Assembly: GCF_002742265.1 (NCBI RefSeq)
Contig: NZ_MDGL01000186.1
Location: 1-64,000, forward strand
Reading direction: 5' to 3'
DNA from: Maribacter sp. 4G9
Lineage (GTDB): Bacteria > Bacteroidota > Bacteroidia > Flavobacteriales > Flavobacteriaceae
DNA: 64,000 bases
Both the position numbers and the translations under genes were made by a program. Numbering within the stretch: the first letter of the stretch is position 1; each line of letters begins with the position of its first letter. The notes beneath the pieces are model-generated. The model was not told the DNA's origin. It was given only the letters and a program-made list of their open reading frames with translations, and searched no databases. Of the stretch, positions 8,121 through 16,480 are shown piece after piece.

Positions 8121-9236
8121 ATGAGAAGACTGTTGGTCCAGTTTAGGAATAGTTCCTTCAGAAGTTTTGTTCGTAGACATGGAAAGTATGCCCCGATCTT
8201 ATTCTTTATTGGAGGTTTCATTTTTGATATGCTCACCCTAGGTAGGATAGACAGAACCTATGATTTGGTAATGCTATGTCTCCACATGACCAGTTTAAGT
8301 TTTGTCCTATATCTTTATAATGTAGTGGACGATGGTAAATGGAAAAACACCTTTTTGGAACGTTTTGAGGAATACTTCCCTTTAGCCATCCAATTCTTCT
8401 TCGGGGCGCTGTCCAGTGCCTATGTTATTTATTTTTCCAGGAGTGTATCCTTATCAAAAACAGTATCTTTTTTTTTAATTCTTGTCGCCCTCTTGGTTGC
8501 CAATGAATTTCTCAAGCAAAGGATTTCCAACAAGTATCTTCAGTTTAGCGTTTATTTTTTCTTAAGCTTCACGTTCTTCACCTTCATGATTCCTGTGGCG
8601 ATATCTAAAATGAGCCCCGCGTTATTTTATATTTCCGGAGGTATCAGTCTCCTTTGTACCTTGACCTTGATAATCCTAATTTACTTTTTAAGTCCAAGTA
8701 CCCGAAGTGAAATTCGGCTGGGAAGGCTTCTCGCCATTATCCTGAGTATTTATGTCATCATTAATCTATTCTACTATTTTAGGTTAATTCCGCCCGTTCC
8801 TTTGGCGCTGGACCAAGGTATCGTGGCCCATTATGTTGAAAAGACCGGGAACGAATACACCGTAACTTATGAAAAAAACGACTCTTTTATATTTTGGCGG
8901 GATCATAGACTCAAATTTGTATTTAGTCCGAACGAAAACGTATACATCTATTCCTCAATTTTTGCCCCTACCAATTTGGAGCAATCCATTATTCATAGGT
9001 GGAAATGGTTCAACGTAAAAACTTCCGAGTGGGAACTGATAGAGGATATAGGGTATGAGATAATAGGCGGTAGGGATGAAGGGTATAGGGGGTATACGTA
9101 TAAAAGTAATATTTGGGCAGGTGAATGGAAGGTGGAGGTCATAACCAATGAGGAATTGGTCTTGGGTGTAATCGATTTTGAAATATCCATCGATGAAAAT
9201 CTTGAACCTATAGAATTGGTAGAACGTAAATTTTAA
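8121..9236 (+). CDS. DUF2914 domain membrane protein, 371 aa
   Basis: Inner-membrane protein. A basic N-terminal tail is followed by about seven transmembrane helices (from around 22 to 225), then a roughly 130-residue domain starting about EYTVTYEKN with RWKWFNV, WELIEDIGY, GYRGYTYKS and GEWKVEVIT, which fits DUF2914, a beta-rich domain likely outside the cytoplasm. The molecular function is not known. TATCTTTA at 8096-8103 is a weak -7 candidate. The stop codon lies directly before the 3' end of rnpB on the other strand, so the two are convergent with almost no spacer. Confidence 0.75.
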   Translation: MRRLLVQFRNSSFRSFVRRHGKYAPILFFIGGFIFDMLTLGRIDRTYDLVMLCLHMTSLSFVLYLYNVVDDGKWKNTFLERFEEYFPLAIQFFFGALSSAYVIYFSRSVSLSKTVSFFLILVALLVANEFLKQRISNKYLQFSVYFFLSFTFFTFMIPVAISKMSPALFYISGGISLLCTLTLIILIYFLSPSTRSEIRLGRLLAIILSIYVIINLFYYFRLIPPVPLALDQGIVAHYVEKTGNEYTVTYEKNDSFIFWRDHRLKFVFSPNENVYIYSSIFAPTNLEQSIIHRWKWFNVKTSEWELIEDIGYEIIGGRDEGYRGYTYKSNIWAGEWKVEVITNEELVLGVIDFEISIDENLEPIELVERKF

Positions 9237-9238
9237 AA

Positions 9239-9540
9239 AAGCAGGCCGTAAGCCGGATTCTGTTTTCGTTGAACGAAACCTTATCATTTATCTAGACCAA
9301 AGGTTGCCCCATGGCTCCAACCGCCTACCCTTCGGCTCGGGCGTGCAGCCCTCAAACACCGATTTACATGACGTTTCACCGTATAGAGTTTACCTGATTT
9401 CACTACAGCCTAACTGTACTTGCTTTCTGTTGCACTTGTCCTCGCCTTTCGGCGGACGGGCGTTACCCGCTATACCGCACTATGGTGTCCGGACTTTCCT
9501 CCCCCAATATACATTGGCGGCGATAAGGTGGCCTGCTTGG
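9239..9540 (-). ncRNA. rnpB: RNase P RNA (class A)
   Basis: Catalytic RNA for tRNA 5' maturation. On the minus strand the RNA starts near 9538 with AAGCAGGCC, which pairs with GGCCTGCTT at the 3' end (P1 helix), followed by a T run. Conserved blocks are present in order: GAGGAAAGTCCGGAC (P4/CR I), GGTAACGCC, GCAACAGAAAGCAAGTA, GGTGAAACG, AAGGGTAGG, TAGATAAATGA and ACAGAATCCGGCTTA (CR V, P4 partner). Length near 300 is compact for class A (350-400). It is convergent with the DUF2914 gene and divergent from dnaX. A TACATTTG element lies just upstream. Confidence 0.97.
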
Positions 9541-9542
9541 CG

Positions 9543-9550
9543 CAAATGTA
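9543..9550 (-). promoter_or_regulatory. -7 element TACATTTG of rnpB
   Basis: On the minus strand TACATTTG matches TAnnTTTG. Its last G is about 5 bases before the RNA 5' end predicted from the P1 pairing. This makes rnpB a useful local measure of the distance from -7 element to transcription start. Confidence 0.7.
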
Positions 9551-9615
9551 CTCCAATTGTTGATAACTAAAGATGATCTACGATGTAAATCCCCTACCAA
9601 ATTGACCGCTATTTT

Positions 9616-9623
9616 TATATTTG
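9616..9623 (+). promoter_or_regulatory. -7 element TATATTTG for dnaX
   Basis: TATATTTG matches the -7 consensus. A start near 9628 would give a leader of about 20 bases to the TTG start of dnaX at 9648. No TTG is found at the usual -33 spacing. Confidence 0.5.
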
Positions 9624-9647
9624 TAACTACAGAAAGCTACCTATCAT

Positions 9648-11486
9648 TTGGAACCGTTTATTGTTTCTGCCCGAAAATACAGACCCCAGACCTTTAAGGA
9701 TGTCGTGGGGCAGCAGGCCATTACCAATACGTTACAAAATGCCATAGACAACAATCATTTGGCACAAGCGCTTCTCTTCTGTGGACCAAGGGGGGTTGGA
9801 AAAACGACCTGCGCCCGTATTTTGGCCAAACAGATAAACTCTGATGGCAGCGAACGTGAAGATGAGGATTTTGCTTTCAATATTTTTGAATTGGATGCGG
9901 CCTCCAACAACTCGGTGGACGATATCAGAAACCTGATCGATCAGGTACGTATACCACCTCAAGCGGGAAAATATAAGGTTTATATCATCGACGAGGTCCA
10001 TATGCTTTCCCAATCTGCATTTAATGCCTTTTTAAAAACCTTGGAGGAACCTCCAAAACATGCCATATTTATCTTGGCAACCACTGAAAAGCATAAGATC
10101 ATACCTACGATTCTGTCCAGGTGCCAAATATTTGACTTTAAAAGAATTACCGTAAACGACGCAGCGGAGTACTTAAAATATATCGCCGAAAATCAAGGTA
10201 TCGAAGCGGAGGGTGACGCCCTTCATATCATTGCGCAAAAGGCTGATGGAGCCATGCGGGACGCCCTTTCGATTTTTGACAGGGTCGTTAGTTTTTCGGG
10301 CAAGGAATTGACAAGAAAGGCGGTAACCGAAAATCTCAATGTTCTGGATTATGACACCTATTTTGAGGCGACCGACCTCATCATGAACCATGATATTCCC
10401 AGATTGCTGATTCTTTTCAACAAAACACTTTCCCTAGGCTTTGACGGCCACCATTTTATCGCCGGACTCGCCTCCCACTTTAGGGACTTAATGGTCTGTC
10501 AACATCAGGACACCATATCCCTATTGGAAGTTGGAGAGAATGCCCAAGAGAAATATAAGGAACAATCCAAAAAAACCTCCCCTGGGTTTCTTTTAAAGGG
10601 ACTGGATATTGCAAATGACTGCGACCTGAAATACAAGTCAAGCAAAAATCAGCGACTCCTAGTAGAACTTACCCTAATGAAACTTGCCTCTATCGACTTT
10701 GATGGAGAAAAAAAAAATCCTGAATCACTAGCCCTTCACAATAAAACTATTGATTTCATAGCCCCGGCCGAGTTTTACAAGAACATTCTAAGAAATCCCA
10801 AGGAAAAAGTACAAGAGGTAGTTTCCAAGAACGTAGATTCTGTTCCCGATGCGAAAAAGATGGATGAACCACCCATCGAAAAGGAGAAGAAAACAGAAGT
10901 AACGGAAAATCTGCCAATATCAAAGCCATCCCTAAAAGAGGAGGAACAAAAAAAGGACGAAACCAAAGAAGTACAAATTGTCCAAGAACCGCAGCCGCCT
11001 AGGATAGAAATAACAGCTCCCAAAAAACGGGTTTCAGGTCTATCACTTTCAAGTTTAAAGGCAAAGAGGGAACATGAACTCAACAAAATTGAGGTCATCA
11101 TAGATGAGGAAGATCTACCAAAAGATGATTTTTCAGAGGTTGATCTGCAAAAACATTGGTCGGATTTTGTGGATCAAATCGATAAAAAAGGGCAAAAAAT
11201 ACTGGCTTCCAACCTAAACACGGATAGTCCCAAGCTCGGTAAAGACTACAGTATTCATATTGAGCTCCCCAATAGTACGATGAAAAAAGAGATAGAGCGG
11301 GAGAGTTTTGAGCTTATGGGGTACCTAAGGAGCAAGCTAAACAATCATTTCATTCAATTAAATATAAAGGTGAATGAATCCAGTGCCAAAAAATTTGCCT
11401 TTACCCCAGAGGAGAAATATGAAAAGCTACGGGAAAAGAACCCGGCTATTGATTTGCTAAGGAAAGAATTTGATTTAGACCTTTAA
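9648..11486 (+). CDS. dnaX: DNA polymerase III subunit gamma/tau, 612 aa
   Basis: Clamp-loader ATPase of the replicative polymerase. The AAA+ module has VSARKYRPQTF at 6-16, Walker A GPRGVGKTT at 46-54, FELDAASNNSVDDIR, Walker B YIIDEVHML at 112-120, and LATTEKHKIIPTILSRC with the arginine finger. The four-cysteine zinc module normally found between Walker A and LDAASNN is absent: the segment NSDGSEREDEDFAF replaces it. The C-terminal part is charged and low in complexity (about 380-500), as in tau subunits. The start codon is TTG (MEPFIVSARKY), the only start that keeps the conserved N terminus. The 3' end overlaps the convergent TMEM220-family gene by 12 bases. Confidence 0.95.
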   Translation: MEPFIVSARKYRPQTFKDVVGQQAITNTLQNAIDNNHLAQALLFCGPRGVGKTTCARILAKQINSDGSEREDEDFAFNIFELDAASNNSVDDIRNLIDQVRIPPQAGKYKVYIIDEVHMLSQSAFNAFLKTLEEPPKHAIFILATTEKHKIIPTILSRCQIFDFKRITVNDAAEYLKYIAENQGIEAEGDALHIIAQKADGAMRDALSIFDRVVSFSGKELTRKAVTENLNVLDYDTYFEATDLIMNHDIPRLLILFNKTLSLGFDGHHFIAGLASHFRDLMVCQHQDTISLLEVGENAQEKYKEQSKKTSPGFLLKGLDIANDCDLKYKSSKNQRLLVELTLMKLASIDFDGEKKNPESLALHNKTIDFIAPAEFYKNILRNPKEKVQEVVSKNVDSVPDAKKMDEPPIEKEKKTEVTENLPISKPSLKEEEQKKDETKEVQIVQEPQPPRIEITAPKKRVSGLSLSSLKAKREHELNKIEVIIDEEDLPKDDFSEVDLQKHWSDFVDQIDKKGQKILASNLNTDSPKLGKDYSIHIELPNSTMKKEIERESFELMGYLRSKLNNHFIQLNIKVNESSAKKFAFTPEEKYEKLREKNPAIDLLRKEFDLDL

Positions 11487-11828
11487 TTTTTTTCGTAGCC
11501 TAACGGTATACAAGAACATTACAAGTGCGATAATCAATAATCCAAAAGCCTCACGACCCAATTCAACGGTTTCAATGGCACCATCTTCCAATCCAAAACC
11601 TTGAAAATCTGGAGGATACAAATACATAAAGCCAATAAAACAAACTGTTCCCAATATTAAGGGCACTACGGCCTTCAAACGATTTAAGGAGAAAAGTACG
11701 GAAATAATTGCCGCTATGGTATAAATCAAAATCCATAGGAACGAGTCTGGGTCATTATACTGGACAATGGCCCCCATTGCAAATAGTACGGCAAACAAAT
11801 ATCCAATCGTTTTAAAAAATAGATTCAT
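11475..11828 (-). CDS. Transmembrane 220 (TMEM220) family protein, 117 aa
   Basis: Small membrane protein with four predicted helices. The N-terminal FAVLFAMGAIVQYNDPDSFLW is the hallmark of the TMEM220 family, in which a Q-Y-N-D-P-D motif follows helix 1. The C terminus is basic (RLRKKLKV). No function is established. It starts 6 bases after the eboF stop on the same strand, so it is very likely the last gene of the ebo transcript and may act with that pathway as a membrane partner. It overlaps the 3' end of dnaX. Confidence 0.8.
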   Translation of the reverse strand: MNLFFKTIGYLFAVLFAMGAIVQYNDPDSFLWILIYTIAAIISVLFSLNRLKAVVPLILGTVCFIGFMYLYPPDFQGFGLEDGAIETVELGREAFGLLIIALVMFLYTVRLRKKLKV

Positions 11829-11834
11829 TGTAAA

Positions 11835-13208
11835 TCAGTTTAATACATGGTTTTTGATTAAATCACATACGGCAACGGCGTCAATTTCATTGGTATTAAC
11901 CATGTTGTTCTTATTGGTAATAAAAATTGGAAAATCTTCCCTGTCTTCCGTTTTTCTTCCGTGAGAGCCTTTAATTAGAGTAGCATCCAAGGGAATAATA
12001 TCCAAAACGGATCTAAAGCCCAGTTTCTTTTTTAACAGCTTCCAGCCCACTTTGGCCATTACTAGCTTATCCTTGGGGTCGGTCATCATTTCAACGGGAT
12101 CATATCCAGGTTTTTTATGGATGTCCACCATTCTGGCATAATCCGGTGCCACGGCATCATCCAACCAAAAATAATAGGTAAACCAGGAGTTGGCATCCGC
12201 TACCACTACCAAATCACCACATCTTTCGTGATTTAGGTGTTCGGCCTCCAGTTCATTTTTTATCAATACCCTTTCCACTCCAGGCACTTTGGATACTATT
12301 TTTTTTACTTCTTCCAGTTTACCCATATCCTTCACATAAATATGTGCCACTTGATGATCGGCCACAGCAAAGGCCTCACTAGCCCCAGTATCCAAAAGTT
12401 CCAATCCACGTTCCATGCGAACATGTATGTAGCCTTCCCTTCTTAATACCCTATTTAGGTGAATAGGGTTCTTTACATTGGTAATTCCGTATTCTGACAA
12501 CAACACGATATTGGCCCCCTGTTTTTCGTAATGATTTACCAGCTGTTTGACCACCCCATCAATTTCATTTAAATCCTTTGAAATTTTGTTGAAATCCAGT
12601 CCATAACGCTGCAAATTATAATCCAGATGTGGAAGGTAGATAAGGGTCAAGGTAGGATCGTATTTTTCATCGGTTTTAATAGCACCATTGGCAATCCATT
12701 TGGATGAATTAATGGTCGTACGTGGCCCCCAAAACTCGAACAAAGGAAAGGTACCCAGACTATTTTGAAGCTCGTCCCGCAATGTTGCAGGATAGGAATA
12801 AATATCCGGAATTTTCCGTCCATCAGCCAAATAATTGGGTCTTGGCGTAATGCTATAATCCACATTGGAATACATATTGTACCACCAAAAATGATTGGCG
12901 CAGCTAAAGGAAGCGTCCACTTCTTTAAGGGTATCCCATATTTTTGGTTGTTGTACTAACCTATTGGATTGTCTCCAAAATTTTACTTCCAACTCATCCT
13001 TAAAATACCAACCGTTTCCCACGATTCCATGTTCAGAAGGCCATTTTCCTGTAACGTAGGTCGACTGGACCGAACAGGTTACGGCAGGCAACATGGGTTT
13101 TATAAAGGTATACTCACCATTTTCAAAAAAAGATTTTATGAAGGGTGTATGCTCACCTATTAGGCGTTTGGTCAATCCAACAACATTGATGACGACTGTC
13201 TTTTGCAT
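11835..13208 (-). CDS. eboF: EboF: alkaline phosphatase/nucleotide pyrophosphatase-fold protein, 457 aa
   Basis: Last core member of the ebo cluster. The fold signature PAVTCSVQSTYVTG (41-54) aligns with the nucleophile loop of nucleotide pyrophosphatases, with T44 at the nucleophile position, followed by PSEHGIVGNGWYF. Compared with classical enzymes of the superfamily, several metal ligands differ: V10 instead of the first Asp, Q200 instead of the His four residues after D196, E239-Y240 instead of Asp-His. H285, H289 and H416 (GSHG) remain as possible ligands. Activity may therefore be unusual. It starts one base after eboE. In Nostoc punctiforme the ebo cluster is tied to moving scytonemin precursors to the periplasm. 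Confidence 0.88.
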   Translation of the reverse strand: MQKTVVINVVGLTKRLIGEHTPFIKSFFENGEYTFIKPMLPAVTCSVQSTYVTGKWPSEHGIVGNGWYFKDELEVKFWRQSNRLVQQPKIWDTLKEVDASFSCANHFWWYNMYSNVDYSITPRPNYLADGRKIPDIYSYPATLRDELQNSLGTFPLFEFWGPRTTINSSKWIANGAIKTDEKYDPTLTLIYLPHLDYNLQRYGLDFNKISKDLNEIDGVVKQLVNHYEKQGANIVLLSEYGITNVKNPIHLNRVLRREGYIHVRMERGLELLDTGASEAFAVADHQVAHIYVKDMGKLEEVKKIVSKVPGVERVLIKNELEAEHLNHERCGDLVVVADANSWFTYYFWLDDAVAPDYARMVDIHKKPGYDPVEMMTDPKDKLVMAKVGWKLLKKKLGFRSVLDIIPLDATLIKGSHGRKTEDREDFPIFITNKNNMVNTNEIDAVAVCDLIKNHVLN

Positions 13209-13209
13209 G

Positions 13210-14403
13210 CTATACGTGCGATTTTAACCATTCTATTTCACGGACGATGGAATGCGAAAGATCTTCCTTTAACCCTTCCGGTAGTACATCCCACGTATAG
13301 GTTTCTATTTCCAAATGCTCCGTCAACGAATCCTTTTTTAAATAATCCAAGGTATCCAAAATTTGATCTTGGGTAGAGTCCAACGCCCCAAATCGCTCCA
13401 AAAAGATAGGAACATGATAGTGGGCCCTTAGTTCGTCCACCTCCTTTTTTGCTTCCAATACGATAGGAAGATCATTATAGGTTTTTACCCTATCTCCTAT
13501 TTTTTCAGTTACCTGATGCAAATAGACCGGTTCGTTGAATTTTTCCAGAACCTTCCATACCTCCTCCCGATTCTTACATTTGAATAGAATCTTCAGTGCG
13601 GCACTCACCTGGATTTTCCCAACTTGGATACCCGCTTCCTTAAACTTAGCAAAGGTTTCACCGGGATGCTCATACGCCAGGGAAAAATGGCAAATGTCAT
13701 AACAAATGGTAATATATCGTTTTACCAATTCTTCCAATTGGGAAGCGTCCTTATCCAACGTTTGGGACAATTCCTGTTGTGCAATAGGAATCAGATAGTC
13801 TGAATAAAATGCTAGGACTTCATCCGTATTTTCCAAAAATCCATCAGGTTCCGGCTCAATGTCCAAATGGAGATAGGTCCCTGTCTTTTGTTCCAGTTCA
13901 AAAAGTTGCTTAGCGATTTGGACCATGTGTTCAGCACCTTTTTTAAAAGCTGAATCCTTTTCCATTTCCGAAGCAAACCAATGCTTATAACTAATGGGGG
14001 ATGTGGAAATTCCGCCATTGATTCCTATGGGAACCAATACCGACAATTGTTCAAACAAACGTTGGGTATATATCAAACGCTCCTTGGTGGTCCAATCCGG
14101 CGTGTGGACATCGTCCTTTACCCGTTCACGGTGAAAATTACCATAAGGAAACCCGTTCATGGTGAAAATATACACATCCTCCTCCTGCAACCAATTCTTG
14201 AATTCCGTCATATGGTTTCCCAAAGCGAGTTCCTCACTCGCCTTGTTTGAAAGCCGTAAACCAAGACCAAAGGGACCATCCGGTGAAACCGACTCCTTAA
14301 TACCTGGAACATGTTCCTTAATACTGGAGAAGGTGCTTTCCCAATCCTGACCGGGATGTATGTTCGTACAATAAGAAAGGTGGTATTTGTTTTTTATAAA
14401 CAT
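13210..14403 (-). CDS. eboE: EboE: metabolite traffic protein, TIM-barrel (xylose isomerase-like), 397 aa
   Basis: Belongs to the EboE family, which has the AP endonuclease 2/xylose isomerase TIM-barrel fold. Recognisable segments are LSYCTNIHPG at the N terminus, MNGFPYGNFHRERVK (about 101-115), TYLHLDIEPEPDGFLE, YDICHFSLAYEHPGE and the C-terminal YTWDVLPEGL. The acidic and histidine residues in HLDIEPE and DICH are likely metal ligands of the barrel. The substrate is unknown. It lies 11 bases after eboD and 1 base before eboF. Confidence 0.9.
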   Translation of the reverse strand: MFIKNKYHLSYCTNIHPGQDWESTFSSIKEHVPGIKESVSPDGPFGLGLRLSNKASEELALGNHMTEFKNWLQEEDVYIFTMNGFPYGNFHRERVKDDVHTPDWTTKERLIYTQRLFEQLSVLVPIGINGGISTSPISYKHWFASEMEKDSAFKKGAEHMVQIAKQLFELEQKTGTYLHLDIEPEPDGFLENTDEVLAFYSDYLIPIAQQELSQTLDKDASQLEELVKRYITICYDICHFSLAYEHPGETFAKFKEAGIQVGKIQVSAALKILFKCKNREEVWKVLEKFNEPVYLHQVTEKIGDRVKTYNDLPIVLEAKKEVDELRAHYHVPIFLERFGALDSTQDQILDTLDYLKKDSLTEHLEIETYTWDVLPEGLKEDLSHSIVREIEWLKSHV

Positions 14404-14414
14404 AAGGGGATTGG

Positions 14415-15575
14415 TTATTTAAGGGCCATCTGATGATTTAGCTGCTCAATGGACTGCTTCATTATCGACCTGTCAATTTCATGGACATCATGTTTCTTTC
14501 CCAATCCGGAAATTAATGTGATGGTCAATCTACCGCCCAAATGTTCCCTAAACTCCTCGATACCGGCCAAAAGTTGGTCCACTTCTTTTTCAGAATGCAG
14601 TGGCAAGGATAAATCAAAACCGATTTCCCTCATTACATCAAGAATGGTACTCAATTCTTCCTCTGAAATCAGCCCGATCAACTGCGCATAGGTAACGTCC
14701 AATGCTATTCCCTTCGCCACGGCCTCGCCATGTCTTAACTCGTAATTGGTCATAAACTCCAATTTGTGGGCCGCCCAATGACCAAAATCCAACGGCCTGG
14801 AGGAACCGGATTCAAAAGGATCTCCTCCCTGCGAGATATGCTGCATGTGCATTTCGGCACATTTATAAATGACGTACTGCATGGGTTCCAATTGCCTTTC
14901 CTTAAGGGATATGGCATGGTTTACAATGTATCCGAAGAATTCCTCGTCCTTGATCAAGGCAACTTTTATGGCCTCGGAGATTCCGGCTATCCAATCCCGT
15001 TGCTCCAAGGTCGCCAAGAAATCGCTATCGTTGATTATGGCATAGGGCGGGGCGAACGTTCCCAAGAAATTCTTCTTTTTAAAGATATTCACACTGTTTT
15101 TAACCCCTACGGCAGAATCGTTTTGGGATAGTACCGTGGTTGGAATCCTGATCAATTTAACGCCCCTATGGGCTATGGCGGCAGCATAGCCTACCATATC
15201 GATTACCGCACCCCCTCCGATTACCACCACAAAGGAGTGCCTGCAGATAGCATTTTCATTTATTCCTTTCAGCACAAGGTCAATATATTCTGCATGATTT
15301 TTGGACTGTTCCCCTCCGTCAATAACCAAAGTATCGGTACAGATCAGGTTCCCGGAATACAAACTGCAATAGGCGGAAATTTTGTTCAACAAATCTGGGT
15401 GGCTGTCCGCCACTCCATTGTCGACCACAAAAAACAATTTTACAGGCTCGTGGTCCTTGTACCCTTTTATAATATTGACGAACAGCGGGTTATCAACATG
15501 AAACAAATCCTTTGTAAAGTGGAGTTGGTACTCATATTGAACCGAAAACGACTGTTTGATAGGTTTTAATTCCAT
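14415..15575 (-). CDS. eboD: EboD: 3-dehydroquinate synthase-like protein, 386 aa
   Basis: Sugar-phosphate cyclase homologue. GGGAVIDMVGYAAAIAHRG is the NAD-binding motif, followed by RIPTTVLSQNDSAVGVKNSVN. Zinc ligands of dehydroquinate synthase appear conserved: Glu in GISEAIKVAL, His in DFGHWAAHKLE and His in LRHGEAVAKG. In ebo clusters this gene is not the shikimate-pathway enzyme but a paralogue whose product is unknown; a cyclitol-like ring is plausible. The start at 15575 (MELKPIKQSF) leaves 4 bases after eboC; an alternative Met at 15593 would overlap it by 14. EboC follows this pattern of tight spacing too. Confidence 0.9.
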   Translation of the reverse strand: MELKPIKQSFSVQYEYQLHFTKDLFHVDNPLFVNIIKGYKDHEPVKLFFVVDNGVADSHPDLLNKISAYCSLYSGNLICTDTLVIDGGEQSKNHAEYIDLVLKGINENAICRHSFVVVIGGGAVIDMVGYAAAIAHRGVKLIRIPTTVLSQNDSAVGVKNSVNIFKKKNFLGTFAPPYAIINDSDFLATLEQRDWIAGISEAIKVALIKDEEFFGYIVNHAISLKERQLEPMQYVIYKCAEMHMQHISQGGDPFESGSSRPLDFGHWAAHKLEFMTNYELRHGEAVAKGIALDVTYAQLIGLISEEELSTILDVMREIGFDLSLPLHSEKEVDQLLAGIEEFREHLGGRLTITLISGLGKKHDVHEIDRSIMKQSIEQLNHQMALK

Positions 15576-15579
15576 AGCA

Positions 15580-16479
15580 CTAGGTAACGGCAAAAATTCT
15601 TGAAAGTAACAAAGATAAAGGCAAAAGTAATAAAACCAGCAGTCCCAAATACCAGTGGGTAAAACCGGCTACCCAACAGGCATCCATAACAATGAGGGAT
15701 AAAACCCCGGCCATGACCGCCTTTTTAATATTCTGTGGGGAATTTTCCCTGTACGCGTTCAACAACGGTCTAAAAACCATAAAACCAAACAAGGCAATAA
15801 AGGGTAGGGACACCAAAATATGGTCTGTTTTCAGCGCAATGGTTATCGCGATAAAAGCCAATACCAAAACATATAATAAACCGGCGATCGCAATATGGTT
15901 TTTGTTATCACCATGGACCTCGCCCCTACTGATAAGCGTAATAGCGAAAATATAGATCATTGGTACCAAGGAAACCCACCACAGGTCCAATTGCCCCAAA
16001 ATGGACATTCCCAATAATAGGTTCAGTGCCCTGCAAATTCCCATGACCAATGGCCCAAAAAAGGAATGCTTTTTGGCCAAGGCATCGTAGACAAGGATTG
16101 AAAATATCAAAATGCCGGCAATACCTCCACTTACCTGATGGACCGAAAATGCCAAGTAAAGCCCAAAAACAAATAATAATAAACCCCATATAACAGCCTG
16201 ATTCTTTGGAATGAGTCCGCTGGGTATAGGTCTTTCCGGACGTTCGACAGCGTCCAATTTGGCATCAAAGACATCATTGAAAACCACGCCACCGGCATAT
16301 AGGAACACCGATGCAAATACAAGCGACAAAATACCCTGCCCATTCACCGAAAAAAATTCCGGAATTCCAACAATGGTAGAAAAAAGTGCCAAAGCAATAC
16401 CGGCAAAAATATCCGCTGCCGCGGTAGGTAAGTTGGCAGGTCTTGCCAACCTGGCAAAACCAATGATTTTTTTCACCAT
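15580..16479 (-). CDS. eboC: EboC: UbiA-like prenyltransferase, 299 aa
   Basis: Polytopic membrane prenyltransferase with about eight or nine helices. The first Asp-rich motif is N68-D69-VF-D72-AKLD76, followed by RPERPIPSG, the signature of UbiA-type enzymes that bind prenyl diphosphate through magnesium. The second Asp motif near YDALAKKHSFFG is less canonical. The N terminus FARLARPANLPTAAADI is typical of EboC. In the ebo cluster it is thought to attach a prenyl group to the cluster's small molecule, which would suit membrane transit; this is inference. It is one base from eboB. Confidence 0.92.
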   Translation of the reverse strand: MVKKIIGFARLARPANLPTAAADIFAGIALALFSTIVGIPEFFSVNGQGILSLVFASVFLYAGGVVFNDVFDAKLDAVERPERPIPSGLIPKNQAVIWGLLLFVFGLYLAFSVHQVSGGIAGILIFSILVYDALAKKHSFFGPLVMGICRALNLLLGMSILGQLDLWWVSLVPMIYIFAITLISRGEVHGDNKNHIAIAGLLYVLVLAFIAITIALKTDHILVSLPFIALFGFMVFRPLLNAYRENSPQNIKKAVMAGVLSLIVMDACWVAGFTHWYLGLLVLLLLPLSLLLSRIFAVT

Positions 16480-16480
16480 T

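Noticed and set aside
9304-9570. An 88-codon plus-strand reading frame
   Set aside because: It is the antisense of the RNase P RNA gene, whose conserved blocks and P1 pairing are clear.
14415-15575. Calling eboD the shikimate-pathway aroB
   Set aside because: Position inside the ebo operon and family-specific segments point to the EboD paralogue; a separate aroB is expected elsewhere.
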